A DNA stretch of 64,000 bases from Nocardioides exalbidus (GCF_900105585.1 NZ_FNRT01000002.1:1798001-1862000); one strand, 5' to 3'; positions 43,185 to 51,399 are shown, counted from the stretch's first letter. Program-made: numbers and translations. The notes: a model not told the origin generated them from the letters alone.

Positions 43185-44080
43185 CCTCTCCTGTCGTCGT
43201 CGTGACCGGTGCCAACGGACTGGTGGGCAGCCACGTGGTGTCCGCCCTGGTCGACCGCGGGGCGACGGTGCGCGCCGTCGTACGACGACCCGGGACCGCA
43301 CCCGGGCGACCGGGCGTCGAGGAGCACGTCGGCGACTTCGCCGATCCGGGCTTCGCCGGCTCGGTGGTCGCGGGTGCGGACGCACTCGTCACGACCGTGC
43401 ACCCGATGGGCGACGACCGCGACAGCCAGCGCCGGGTCGGGGTCGACGGCACGCTCACCATCGCCGACGCCGCTGCTGGCTCCGGGGTCGCCCGGCACGT
43501 CCACGTCTCGACGGCCGCGGTCTACGACCGCAGCCCCGGCACCGGTGACGTCGCCGAGGACGGCGACCTCGTCGACGACGACGCCGGCGACTACGCGGTC
43601 GTGAAGCGCGACGTCGACGCCGCGCTCGCCCGGGCTGCGGGAACGACCCGCGTCCTGGTGCGGCCGCCGGCGATCCTCGGGCCGGGCGACTCCTCGGTCT
43701 GGAACGCCCTGCGCCCCGCGCGGATCCGGGACGACGAGGCCCAGCGGCACGCCGCGCCCGACGCGAGCTTCGCCTGGGTGCACGTCGACGACCTCGCCGC
43801 CCTGATCGCCGACCTCGCCTCCGGAGCGATCGCCGCAGGCGACGACCCGGAGGCCGGTCCGGTCGCGGGAGGCTGCACCCCGGTCAACGCGGCCGGCGAG
43901 CCCGCGACCCAGCGCGACTACCTCGGCACGGTGACCACGGCCCTGGGCCTCGAGCCGGTCTGGGAGGACGAGCCGGTGTGGACCGGGCAGATCGTCGCCG
44001 ACCGGGCGCGCGGCTGGGGCTGGACCCCGAGGGTCTCGCTCGAGGAGGCGCTCGAGGAGCTGGCGGCCGGGTTGCGCTGA
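43181..44080 (+). CDS. NAD-dependent epimerase/dehydratase family protein
   Basis: A 299-residue extended SDR. The Rossmann motif is VVTGANGLVGSHVV; the middle has VHVSTAAVYDRSP, and YAVVKRDVD offers the catalytic Tyr-X3-Lys. RPPAILGPGDSSVWNAL lies at the substrate side. The true substrate is unknown; nucleotide sugar or ketone reduction are both possible. It starts within the PAP2 stop (ATGA), giving a two-gene operon. Confidence 0.88.
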   Translation: MTSPVVVVTGANGLVGSHVVSALVDRGATVRAVVRRPGTAPGRPGVEEHVGDFADPGFAGSVVAGADALVTTVHPMGDDRDSQRRVGVDGTLTIADAAAGSGVARHVHVSTAAVYDRSPGTGDVAEDGDLVDDDAGDYAVVKRDVDAALARAAGTTRVLVRPPAILGPGDSSVWNALRPARIRDDEAQRHAAPDASFAWVHVDDLAALIADLASGAIAAGDDPEAGPVAGGCTPVNAAGEPATQRDYLGTVTTALGLEPVWEDEPVWTGQIVADRARGWGWTPRVSLEEALEELAAGLR

Positions 44081-44083
44081 GGC

Positions 44084-44120
44084 TTGACCTCAGGTGCACG
44101 TGAGCTCGCAGGATGGGTCC
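44084..44120 (+). promoter_or_regulatory. SoxR/MerR-type promoter of the VOC gene
   Basis: TTGACC (44084-44089), a 19-bp spacer, CAGGAT (44109-44114), six bases, then ATG 44121. The spacer contains CCTCAGGTGCACGTGAGC, the same SoxR-like inverted repeat as at the MFS exporter with the same GTGCAC centre. The message would be leaderless. It lies only three bases after the epimerase stop. Confidence 0.75.
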
Positions 44121-44513
44121 ATGACCGAGGTCCAGGAGCTCCGCATCACCCTCACCGTCGACGACTTCGACGCGGCGGTGGCGTTCTACCGAGACGCGCT
44201 CGGGCTGGCCCAGCTCGAGGACTGGAGCAGTGACGACGGCCGGGTGCTGCTGCTCGACGCCGGTCGCGCGACGCTCGAGCTCTTCGACGAGCGGCAGGCC
44301 GCGATGGTCGACGACCTCGAGGTGGGCCAGCGGGTGTCGGGGAAGGTGCGCTTCGCACTCCGGGTCCCGTCCGCTGCCGACGCCTCGGCTGCGCTGGTCG
44401 GGGCGGGCGCGACGTCCGTCGCCCCGGCCCGGACGACGCCGTGGGGCGACACGAACGCCCGGGTCGCCGCGCCCGACGGGATGCAGCTGACGCTCTTCAG
44501 CCTTCCTGCCTGA
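44121..44513 (+). CDS. VOC family protein under a SoxR-like promoter
   Basis: A 130-residue glyoxalase/bleomycin-resistance-like protein. It opens RITLTVDDFDAAVAFYRDALG and ends TNARVAAPDGMQLTLFS. The typical metal-ligand His and Glu residues are not obvious, so a sequestering or binding role is possible. The promoter links it to redox-active compounds, and a drug-binding role would fit with the exporter at 3.5-4.9 kb. The 3' end overlaps the convergent GNAT gene by 17 bases. Confidence 0.87.
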   Translation: MTEVQELRITLTVDDFDAAVAFYRDALGLAQLEDWSSDDGRVLLLDAGRATLELFDERQAAMVDDLEVGQRVSGKVRFALRVPSAADASAALVGAGATSVAPARTTPWGDTNARVAAPDGMQLTLFSLPA

Positions 44514-44910
44514 TCATCCACATCGTCGGGTCGGGCAGCGGCCCGAAGCCCAGCGGCTCGTAGACACCGTGGGCGGTGCCGGTGGCGAGCAGGGTGCGTC
44601 GTACGCCGAACGCGTCGAGGTCGCGGTTGACAGCCTTGACCACCATCCGGCCCAGGCCTCGACCGCAGTGGTCGCGGTCGACGTACACGTCGCAGAGCCA
44701 GGCGAAGTTGGCGCGGTCGGTGACGACGCGGGCGTAGGCGACCTGCCCGCGGCCGTGGAAGACGCCGTAGTTGAGCGAGTGGGCCGCGGCCGTCCCGACG
44801 TTGTCGCGCGTGCGGCCCAGCGCCCAGTAGGCGTCGGTGCTGAGCCACCCGTGCACCCGGTCGAGGTCCATCTCGGCGAGGTCGGTCCGGATCTCGTAGC
44901 CGTCACTCAT
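44497..44910 (-). CDS. GNAT family N-acetyltransferase
   Basis: A 137-residue acetyltransferase. The acetyl-CoA site is VYVDRDHCGRGLGRMVVKAV, followed by RRTLLATGTAHGVYEPLGFGPL. The sequence is close to the small GNAT group (YhbS-like or YjgM-like) with broad or unknown amine substrates. The ATG is preceded at seven bases by CAGGAT, a weak leaderless -10 box. It lies downstream of soxR on the same strand with a 57-bp gap. Confidence 0.88.
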   Translation of the reverse strand: MSDGYEIRTDLAEMDLDRVHGWLSTDAYWALGRTRDNVGTAAAHSLNYGVFHGRGQVAYARVVTDRANFAWLCDVYVDRDHCGRGLGRMVVKAVNRDLDAFGVRRTLLATGTAHGVYEPLGFGPLPDPTMWMIRQEG

Positions 44911-44940
44911 GTGGTCGATCCTGACACCGGGTGGCCGCCT

Positions 44941-44972
44941 CTCGTGCGGTAGTCCGGTGGCAGATGGTCACC
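44941..44972. repeat. Dispersed 32-bp repeat, copy at soxR 3' end
   Basis: Starts CTCGTGCGGTAGTCCGGTGG and continues CAGATGGTCACC. It matches the copy at 56276-56307 at 29 of 32 positions, and its core matches the hairpin arms at 19008-19070. Here it overlaps the soxR stop codon (44970-44968). Confidence 0.75.
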
Positions 44973-45444
44973 CCGATCGGCGGGAGGGGTGTGGGCGCCG
45001 GAGGGTGTCGGGGAGGAGCTGGGCGCCGGAACCGCGCTCGGCTGCCCAGTCGCCGGCGTTGGAGAACGCGCACGAGCGGAGGCTGAGGCAGCCGCAGCCG
45101 ATGCAGGAGTCGAGGCCGCCCTTGAGCCGCTGGAGGGCGGCGATCTGCTCGTCGAGCCGGGCGCCCCAGTGCTTCGAGATCCGGTGCCAGTCCGCCTTGG
45201 TCGGGGTGCGGTTGCCGGGCAGCCGGCCGAGCTCGTCGCGGATCTCCTCGATGGTGAGGCCGACGTTGGACGCGGCGCGGATGAAGGCCAGCCGTCGCAG
45301 CACGCTGCGCTCGAACCGCCGCTGGCCGCCGCCCGAGCGGTGCGCCTCGATGAGCCCCTCCGCCTCGTAGTAGCGGATCGCCGACGCGGCGAAGCCGCTC
45401 CTGCTGGAGATCTCACCCATCGGCAGCAGGTCCTTGGGATCCAC
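44968..45444 (-). CDS. soxR: Redox-sensitive transcriptional regulator SoxR
   Basis: A 158-residue MerR-family regulator. The winged-helix N-terminus is MGEISSRSGFAASAIRYYEAEGL. A dimerisation helix precedes the [2Fe-2S] motif C-X2-C-X-C-X5-C (CIGCGCLSLRSC, Cys114, 117, 119 and 125). Oxidation of the cluster by redox-cycling quinones or phenazines activates promoters with overlong spacers; actinobacterial SoxR controls exporters and reductases. The GTG start has GGAGG about eight bases upstream; ATG 45420 is an alternative. It is divergent from the SDR-QueA operon, with its box between them. Confidence 0.95.
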   Translation of the reverse strand: MDPKDLLPMGEISSRSGFAASAIRYYEAEGLIEAHRSGGGQRRFERSVLRRLAFIRAASNVGLTIEEIRDELGRLPGNRTPTKADWHRISKHWGARLDEQIAALQRLKGGLDSCIGCGCLSLRSCAFSNAGDWAAERGSGAQLLPDTLRRPHPSRRSG

Positions 45445-45471
45445 CTGCGCCCCCCTCCTGGAAACTGGCCC

Positions 45472-45508
45472 TTGAACTCAAGTTCACTTCAACTTGAACC
45501 ATGGTGCC
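45472..45508 (+). promoter_or_regulatory. SoxR-type divergent promoter of the SDR-QueA operon
   Basis: TTGAAC (45472-45477), a 19-bp spacer, AACCAT (45497-45502), six bases, then ATG 45509. The spacer begins with TCAAGTTCACTTCAACTTG, matching 13 of 18 positions of the SoxR box CCTCAAGTTAACTTGAGG. The location between soxR and the divergent operon supports both autoregulation and activation. The AT-rich core stands out from its surroundings. Confidence 0.78.
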
Positions 45509-46207
45509 ATGAACACCACGAAGAAGACACGGGTGGCCCTGGTCACCGGAGGATCGGCCGGCCTCGGGCTGGCCCTGTGCAGGGCCCTCGCGGCCCGGGG
45601 CTGGGACGTCGTCACGGACGGCCGCAGCGAGGAGAAGTTCAAGGAGGCGGACCTGCCTCCCGAGGTCACGGTCGTCATCGGCGACCTGACCGACACCGAC
45701 CACAGGGCCGAGCTCGTGGCCCAGGTGGAGCGGCGAGGCCGCCTGGACCTGCTGGTCCACAACGCCAGCACGCTCGGTCCGCTGCCGATGCGCCCGCTGG
45801 CCGACGTCGACTTCCCCGACCTGATGCACGTCTGGCGCACCAACATCGGCGGGCCGCTCGTCCTCACGTCGGCGCTGCTGCCGTGGCTGCGCGAGGCGGA
45901 CGGCGTCCTGCTCTCGATCAGCTCGGACGCCGCCGTCGAGCACTACGGGACGTGGGGGCTCTACGGCGCGAGCAAGGCCGCGCTCGACCACGTGACGCTG
46001 ACCTGGGCCGCCGAGACCGGCCTGAGGGCGTACGCCGTCGACCCCGGCGACATGCGCACGGCGATGCAGCAGGACGCCTTCCCGGGGGAGGACATCTCCG
46101 ACCGGCCGCTCCCGGCGACGGTCGTACCCCGGCTGCTGGCGCTGCTCGACGCGCGTCCGGAGTCGGGCCGCTACCGGGCTGCCGACCTCGCGGAGGCCGA
46201 CGGATGA
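45509..46207 (+). CDS. Short-chain dehydrogenase/reductase
   Basis: A 232-residue classical SDR. NADP-site TGGSAGLGLALCRAL, the structural NNAG-like LLVHNASTLG, catalytic Ser in LLSISSDAAV and YGASKAALDHV (Tyr-X3-Lys). In actinobacterial SoxR regulons such reductases probably detoxify quinones or carbonyls. ATG 45509 is preferred over ATG 45494 because the latter lies inside the promoter spacer, and the former is exactly six bases after the -10 box. The stop overlaps the QueA-like start (ATGA). Confidence 0.92.
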   Translation: MNTTKKTRVALVTGGSAGLGLALCRALAARGWDVVTDGRSEEKFKEADLPPEVTVVIGDLTDTDHRAELVAQVERRGRLDLLVHNASTLGPLPMRPLADVDFPDLMHVWRTNIGGPLVLTSALLPWLREADGVLLSISSDAAVEHYGTWGLYGASKAALDHVTLTWAAETGLRAYAVDPGDMRTAMQQDAFPGEDISDRPLPATVVPRLLALLDARPESGRYRAADLAEADG

Positions 46208-47253
46208 GCACCCTGACCGAGACCCCGCACACCCGGTTCGCCGCGTCCGACTTCGCGCCGCAGCCGGCCGAGGCGCGCGGCCTCGAGCGCGACGAGGTGC
46301 GCCTGCTGGTCGGCACGCCCGACGGCCTCTCGCACGTGCGCTTCCGAGACCTGCCCGACCACCTGCGTCCGGGCGACGTCCTGGTCGTCAACACGTCCGC
46401 CACCGTCAACGCCGAGGTCGACGCCACGATCGACGGGCAGCCGGTCGTGCTCCACGTGGCCCACCACCTCGAGGACGGCGACCGCGTCGTCGAGGTGCGG
46501 TCGGCGCCCGACGCGGGCCGTGCCGTGCTGGACCGGGCGGCGGGTGACGTCGTGCGGGTCGGCGACGTACGCCTGGTGCTGCGGTCGCCCTGGCCGGGCG
46601 AGGCGTCCTCCCCGACGGGTGCGGGCAACCGCCTGTGGCGGGCGTCGGTGCGCGGCGACCTCGACCGGCAGCTGGGGTGGAACGGGCGCCCGATCGCCTA
46701 CGGCTACCTCGACTGGCGCTACCCGCTCGCCGACTACCAGACCGTCTTCGGGACCCGTCCGGGCAGCGCCGAGATGGCGTCGGCCGGGCGCCCCTTCACG
46801 CCGTCTCTCGTGACCCGTCTCGTCACCGCGGGCGTCCAGCTCGCGCCGGTGACGCTGCACACCGGTGTCTCCTCGCAGGAGGCCGGCGAGGCGCCCGGGC
46901 CGGAGTGGTTCGAGGTCCCGCCGACGTCCGCTCGCACGATCAACGTGGCCCGCGAGAACGGTGGCCGCGTCATCGCCGTCGGCACCACCGCGACGCGCGC
47001 CGTCGAGTCGTCGGTGCTCGGACGGCACGTCGTCGCCTCGCGCGGCTGGACCTCGCGCGTCGTGACGCCCGCCCAGCCGCCACGCGTCGTCGACGGCCTC
47101 GTCACCGGCTGGCACGACCCGATGGCCTCGCACCTCCTCCTCGTCGAGGCGGTCGCGGGCGAGCGCCTCACGCAGGCGGCGTACGACGCAGCGGTGGCCG
47201 AGGGCTACCTCTGGCACGAGTTCGGGGACTCGGCGCTGCTGCTGCGGAGGTGA
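46204..47253 (+). CDS. QueA-like S-adenosylmethionine:tRNA ribosyltransferase-isomerase family protein
   Basis: A 349-residue member of the QueA family. QueA transfers and isomerises the ribose of SAM on to preQ1-tRNA. Family words seen are LRPGDVLVVNTSATVNAEV, GRPIAYGYL, SAEMASAGRPFT, VTLHTGVSS and VIAVGTTATRAVES. Several are altered from textbook QueA (for example AEMASAGR against AEDTAALH-type sequence, and THVG replaced by HTGVSS). No other queuosine gene is in the window and it is coupled to a SoxR-controlled SDR. A different role for the SAM-derived chemistry is therefore possible. Confidence 0.85.
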   Translation: MSTLTETPHTRFAASDFAPQPAEARGLERDEVRLLVGTPDGLSHVRFRDLPDHLRPGDVLVVNTSATVNAEVDATIDGQPVVLHVAHHLEDGDRVVEVRSAPDAGRAVLDRAAGDVVRVGDVRLVLRSPWPGEASSPTGAGNRLWRASVRGDLDRQLGWNGRPIAYGYLDWRYPLADYQTVFGTRPGSAEMASAGRPFTPSLVTRLVTAGVQLAPVTLHTGVSSQEAGEAPGPEWFEVPPTSARTINVARENGGRVIAVGTTATRAVESSVLGRHVVASRGWTSRVVTPAQPPRVVDGLVTGWHDPMASHLLLVEAVAGERLTQAAYDAAVAEGYLWHEFGDSALLLRR

Positions 47254-47263
47254 GGACAGCACG

Positions 47264-47337
47264 ATGAAGGCAGTTCGACTCCACGAGCCGGACCGCCACG
47301 CTCGCGGGCCCGCGGTCCGTTCTCGAACCGCCTTCAT
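47264..47337. terminator. 74-bp hairpin between convergent genes
   Basis: Arms 47264-47278 and 47323-47337 pair over 15 bp with one G-T pair; inner arms 47289-47296 and 47312-47319 (CGGACCGC/GCGGTCCG) extend it. It follows the QueA-like stop by 10 bases and precedes the end of the convergent secreted-protein gene, so it probably terminates both. The left arm reads as ATGAAGGCAGTTCGA, an open reading start without a body. Confidence 0.75.
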
Positions 47338-47367
47338 GGTGCTGGCTCGAGCGGCCACGCCGGGCCG

Positions 47368-47949
47368 TCAGGAGCAGCTGGCGGTGACGCTGTTGATGGT
47401 GATGTCGTCGCCGGTGAGGTTTCCGCCCAGCAACCCGGGCGGGGTCACGGTGTGCAGAAAGCTCATCGTCACCGTGCCGCTCGCGTTGGACATCCAGGTG
47501 ACGTTGCGCGTCCCGGACGCCTGGCTGGTCGAGGTGTCGATCTGGCTGTTGGCGACCGCTTGGCCGTTGACCTGGAGCACGGAGGTCATCTTCCGGTTGT
47601 TGATGAGGTACGCGGTCCACGAGTACTGGAACCGGTACGTCTTGCCCGCCGTGACGCAGATCGATCGGGAGGCGGTCACGGTGCGGGTGTCGTACCTGGT
47701 GGAGTCCTCGACGGTCACGAACGAGCCGTTCTCGAACCGGTCGGTCCCGCCGCCGGAGCTCACGTTGTTCGAGGACAGGGACCAACCGTTGCCGAGCGTT
47801 CCGGAGGCGGGGAAGGCCGGGACCGAGAAGCCGGCGCAGTCGCACGGGGACGCCGCGAACGCCGGCGCCGTGGCGGCCACCGCGATGACAGGAACCGTCC
47901 ACACGGCACTGCGCGCGATGGCGCGGCGGGAGGGGCGGAGGGCTTCCAT
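47368..47949 (-). CDS. Secreted protein with Tat-like signal, beta-rich, unknown function
   Basis: A 193-residue protein. The N-terminus RPSRRAIARSAVWTVPVIAVAATAPAFAAS has a twin-Arg followed by a hydrophobic core and AFA cleavage site. The mature part is rich in Ser, Thr, Asn and Gly with alternating strands (KTYRFQYSWTAYLINNRKM, TMSFLHTVTPPG) and two or three Cys, resembling a carbohydrate-binding-type jelly roll. I cannot name the family. The upstream region (47990-48045) is markedly AT-rich, so regulation may be unusual. Starts further upstream (47988, 48021) are possible. Confidence 0.7.
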   Translation of the reverse strand: MEALRPSRRAIARSAVWTVPVIAVAATAPAFAASPCDCAGFSVPAFPASGTLGNGWSLSSNNVSSGGGTDRFENGSFVTVEDSTRYDTRTVTASRSICVTAGKTYRFQYSWTAYLINNRKMTSVLQVNGQAVANSQIDTSTSQASGTRNVTWMSNASGTVTMSFLHTVTPPGLLGGNLTGDDITINSVTASCS

Positions 47950-48084
47950 GGGTGCGGTCCTGGCGTGGGGAGGGACGGGGAACGTCATGACGAATGTCAA
48001 GAAGTTACCAAGACAACGCAATTGTGTTGATGTTTTGTTGATTTGAGTGGCAGATCACACAGGGGATCGCCCTAGGCTGCCGGG

Positions 48085-48768
48085 ATGGCTGCCCGACTGC
48101 ACGCGCTCACGATCCTGGCCGCCGATCCCGTCCGGTCGGCGCAGTTCTGGGGCGACCTGCTCGGCTGGGAGGTCGACGGCGTCACGCTCGTCCCGCGTGA
48201 CGGGACCCCGTTCGAGGTGCACCTCGAGCCCTGGCTCGAGCCCCTCGTGCTGCCGACCCAGGTCCACCTCCACCTGAGCAGCAACTCCGCCTCCCAGCAG
48301 GAGACCGTCTCCCGCGCGCTGGCGCTGGGGGCCAGCCACGTCGACGTCGGGCAGCAGCCCGACGAGGACCACGTGGTGCTGGCCGACCCCGACGGCGTCC
48401 CGTTCTGCGTGATCGAGGAGGGCAACAGCTGGATGGCCGGCACGCCGTTCCTCGGCGAGCTCGCCTGCGACGGCACCCGCGCGGTCGGCCTGTTCTGGAG
48501 CGCGGCGATCGGCTGGCCGCTGGTGCACGACGAGGACGGGGAGACCGGGATCCAGCCCGCCGGCGGCGGTCCGAAGATCGCCTGGGGCGGCGAACCGCTC
48601 GACGCCCGGGTCGGGCGCAACCGGATGCACTTCGTCCTGGTCGCCGACGACCTCGACGCCGACGTCGCGCACCTCGTGGAGCTCGGGGCGAGGGAGGTCG
48701 CCCGCTCGGACGACGGAGACGTCGAGATGGCCGATCCCGACGGCAGCGAGTTCCACGTGCGCGGCTGA
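48085..48768 (+). CDS. Two-domain VOC family protein
   Basis: A 227-residue protein with duplicated VOC units. The first begins LHALTILAADPVRSAQFWGDLLGW and ends VLADPDGVPFCVIEEG; the second begins about residue 120 (AVGLFWSAAIGWPL) and ends VEMADPDGSEFHVRG. Such pairs occur in actinobacterial glyoxalase-like proteins and the CFP-30B group. Function unknown. TAGGCT ends six bases before the ATG (leaderless). Confidence 0.88.
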   Translation: MAARLHALTILAADPVRSAQFWGDLLGWEVDGVTLVPRDGTPFEVHLEPWLEPLVLPTQVHLHLSSNSASQQETVSRALALGASHVDVGQQPDEDHVVLADPDGVPFCVIEEGNSWMAGTPFLGELACDGTRAVGLFWSAAIGWPLVHDEDGETGIQPAGGGPKIAWGGEPLDARVGRNRMHFVLVADDLDADVAHLVELGAREVARSDDGDVEMADPDGSEFHVRG

Positions 48769-50283
48769 TCAGCGCTGGAGCTCGACCGCCTCGGGGGTGT
48801 GGAGGCGGACCATGAAGCGGTTGGCGTGGGCGGGCACCGACGCACGCGTCAGGCGGGACACCACGACCATCGTCGCGAGCGAGGCCGGCACCGACCAGGC
48901 GGCCGGCTGCCCGAGGAGCGCGGCCGACCAGCCGGTCGACGCCGACGAGGCGAGGGTCCACGCGACCGCCGCACCGGACCCGAGGCCACCGACCAGGAGG
49001 CCGGACACGGCACCCGTCGGCGTCAGGCCGCGCCACCAGATCCCGAGCATCAGCAGCGGCGCGAAGGTGGAGGCGGTGACGGCGAACGCCAGGCCGACCG
49101 TCCGCGCCACCGGCACGTCCTGCGCCGGGAGCGACATGAGGAGGGGTACGACGACCGCGATCGCCGCCGCGACCCGGAAGGCGGCGACCCCGCCGAGCCG
49201 GTAGGAGCCCCAGCGCCGCCCGGTCACGTCCTGCGACAGCACGCCGGCGACGGCGATGGTCAGCCCCGAGCTCGTCGACAGGAAGGCCGCAAACGCGCCC
49301 GCGGTGACCAGCCCGGTGAGCACGGCCCCGAGCACGCCGCCGACCATCAGGTTCGGCAGCTCGAGCACCAGCGTGTCCGACCCGGCGTCGACGAGTCCGG
49401 GTGCGTAGAGCCGGCCGAGGGCGCCGTACACCGGCGGCAGCACGTAGAAGATCCCCAGCAGGCCGAGCACCGCGAGCGTCGTACGGCGTGCGGCGCGGCC
49501 GTCCGGGTTCGTGTAGAAGCGCACCACCACGTGCGGCAGTCCCATCGTGCCGAGGAACGTCGCCACGATGAGGGAGTACGTCGTGTAGAGCCCGATGCCC
49601 CCGCCCGGCGTGGCGAGCGGGATCGACCACGACGCCGGTGCGGTGGCCGACGGATCGGCCGCGCCGTCCGCCATCCACACGGCCAGCAGGATGCAGATCG
49701 GGATCAGCAGGGCGGTGAGCTTGAGCCAGTACTGGAAGGCCTGCACGAAGGTGATCGAGCGCATCCCGCCCGGGCTCACCGACGCCAGCACGACCAGCGC
49801 GACGACCAGCGAGCCCGCCCACGTGGGCGCGCCGATGGTCGAGCGGAGCGTGACCCCGGCGCCCTGGAACTGCGGGAGCAGGTAGAGCCAGCCGATGCCG
49901 ACGACCAGCACCGAGCAGAGCTTGCGCACGCCGCGCGAGCCGAGCCTGGCCTCGGCGAAGTCCGGCAGGGTGTACGCCCCGGACCGGCGCAGCGGCGCGG
50001 CCACGAGCACCAGCAGGACGAGGTAGCCCGCGGTCCAGCCGACGGGGTACCACAGCATCTCCGCGCCGAACGTCAGCAGCAGCCCGGCGGCGCCGAGGAA
50101 GGAGGCGGCCGAGAGGTACTCGCCGCCGATGGCGCTCGCGTTCAGGCGCGGGCGGACGGTGCGCGAGGCGACGAGGAAGTCGCTCGTGGTGCGCGAGATC
50201 CGCAGGCCCCACGTGCCGATCGCCAGCGTCGCGAGCGAGACGAGGACGACCGCCACAACACCCGGCACGACGTCGGCGCTCAC
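48769..50283 (-). CDS. Sodium:solute symporter family transporter
   Basis: A 504-residue SSS transporter with thirteen predicted helices. Words such as DFLVASRTVRPRLNASAIGGEYLSAASFLG, SPGGMRSITFVQAFQYWLKL and MGLPHVVVRFYTNPDG are shared with ActP (40397-42004), but this is a separate paralogue. It is the last gene of a LytS-LytTR operon, so expression probably follows an extracellular carboxylate signal such as pyruvate or acetate. It overlaps the upstream small membrane-protein gene by four bases. Confidence 0.92.
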   Translation of the reverse strand: MSADVVPGVVAVVLVSLATLAIGTWGLRISRTTSDFLVASRTVRPRLNASAIGGEYLSAASFLGAAGLLLTFGAEMLWYPVGWTAGYLVLLVLVAAPLRRSGAYTLPDFAEARLGSRGVRKLCSVLVVGIGWLYLLPQFQGAGVTLRSTIGAPTWAGSLVVALVVLASVSPGGMRSITFVQAFQYWLKLTALLIPICILLAVWMADGAADPSATAPASWSIPLATPGGGIGLYTTYSLIVATFLGTMGLPHVVVRFYTNPDGRAARRTTLAVLGLLGIFYVLPPVYGALGRLYAPGLVDAGSDTLVLELPNLMVGGVLGAVLTGLVTAGAFAAFLSTSSGLTIAVAGVLSQDVTGRRWGSYRLGGVAAFRVAAAIAVVVPLLMSLPAQDVPVARTVGLAFAVTASTFAPLLMLGIWWRGLTPTGAVSGLLVGGLGSGAAVAWTLASSASTGWSAALLGQPAAWSVPASLATMVVVSRLTRASVPAHANRFMVRLHTPEAVELQR

Positions 50284-50669
50284 GGGGAGTCCTCCTCGAC
50301 GGTTCCGACGAGGTCGGCGAAGTCGCGCTCGTTGGCCTCGGCCTGCCGCACGTAGACCCACCCGAGCACGATCAGCCACGGATAGGTGAGGACGCCGAGC
50401 ACGAGCCACGCGAGGGGCACCGGCCCCACCTCGACGTCGCCCAGCGACGGGTCGAGGTGGAACACCAGCGGCACGAGCCCGACCGTGAGCGCCAGGGCCG
50501 CGAGCACCCGCAGCGCGAGCACGAGCTGCTCGCGCAGCAGCGAGCGCATGAAGACCTCGCCCAGGGCGGTCTCCGCGTCGATCTCCCGCGCCCCCGGGTG
50601 CCGTACGACGTCAGCGCGACGCCGCGGCGGCCCGGTGACCCGCACCCGGGGTGGCGGCTGGTCGCTCAC
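50280..50669 (-). CDS. Small membrane protein partner of the symporter
   Basis: A 129-residue protein with two helices (about 50-70 and 82-105); LAWLVLGVLTYPWLIVLGWVYVRQAEANERDF at the end is like DUF485-type partners of SSS permeases. The N-terminal 40 residues are basic and cytoplasmic. GTG start. It lies ten bases after the LytTR gene and overlaps the symporter gene by four bases, so it is likely to be an accessory subunit. Confidence 0.8.
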   Translation of the reverse strand: MSDQPPPRVRVTGPPRRRADVVRHPGAREIDAETALGEVFMRSLLREQLVLALRVLAALALTVGLVPLVFHLDPSLGDVEVGPVPLAWLVLGVLTYPWLIVLGWVYVRQAEANERDFADLVGTVEEDSP

Positions 50670-50679
50670 GAGGGCCTGC

Positions 50680-51399
50680 TCACGACGGCGCTTCGCGCCT
50701 GGTCAGCACCGAGCGGAGCTCCCGGGTGTGGCGCCGCGAGACCGGCAGCTCGGTGCCGCCGACCACGACGCTGACCCGGCCGCCTTCGCTGCGCACCTCC
50801 TCGACGTGGGGGAGCGCGACGAGCACGGAGCGGTGGATCCGGACGAAGCCCGCCGACGCCCACTGCTCGGCCAGCGAGGTGAGGGGCGTGCGGACGAGGT
50901 GCGAGCCGTCGGCGGTGTGGAGGCGCGCGTAGTCGCCCTGCGCCTCGACGTGGGTGATCTCCGACCGGTTCACGAACCGGGTCACCCCGCCCCGCTCGAC
51001 GGGGATCTGCACGTCACCGGACGGAGCGGGGCCGCCGGCCTCCACCACCCGTCGTACGGCCTCGGCGAGACGCTCCTCGCGCACCGGCTTGAGGACGTAG
51101 TCGACGGCGCGCAGCTCGAAGGCGGCGACGGCGTGCTCCTCGTGCGCGGTGACGAAGACGATCGGTGGCGGGTTCTTGAAGCGGGAGAGCACCTGCGCGA
51201 GGTCGAGCCCGGTGAGGCCGGGCATCTGGATGTCGAGGAAGACCGCGTCGACCTCCTCGGCCTGCAGCACCCGCAGGGCCTCGGTCGCGGAGTCGCTGCC
51301 CCTCACCTCGCCGATGCGCGGATCGCGGCCGAGGAGGAAGGTGAGCTCGTCGAGGGCGGGGCGCTCGTCGTCGATGACGAGGACCTTCAGAGCAGTCAT
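50680..51399 (-). CDS. LytTR family response regulator
   Basis: A 239-residue regulator. The receiver domain (about 1-120) has acidic VIDDERPALDEL, phospho-acceptor Asp in AVFLDIQMPGLTG, and Lys in YVLKPVREERL. The LytTR DNA-binding domain follows: FVNRSEITHVEAQGDYARLHT and FVRIHRSVLVALPHVEEV. It overlaps the kinase stop by four bases. The expected target is its own operon, which includes the symporter. Confidence 0.94.
   Translation of the reverse strand: MTALKVLVIDDERPALDELTFLLGRDPRIGEVRGSDSATEALRVLQAEEVDAVFLDIQMPGLTGLDLAQVLSRFKNPPPIVFVTAHEEHAVAAFELRAVDYVLKPVREERLAEAVRRVVEAGGPAPSGDVQIPVERGGVTRFVNRSEITHVEAQGDYARLHTADGSHLVRTPLTSLAEQWASAGFVRIHRSVLVALPHVEEVRSEGGRVSVVVGGTELPVSRRHTRELRSVLTRREAPS

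Noticed and set aside
45494..45508. Upstream ATG for the SDR gene
   Set aside because: It lies within the promoter spacer and adds five residues without a ribosome site; ATG 45509 fits the promoter geometry.
47264..48046. A 260-codon plus-strand frame starting MKAVRLHEP
   Set aside because: After the first residues it shows no oxidoreductase motifs and is antisense to the secreted-protein gene.
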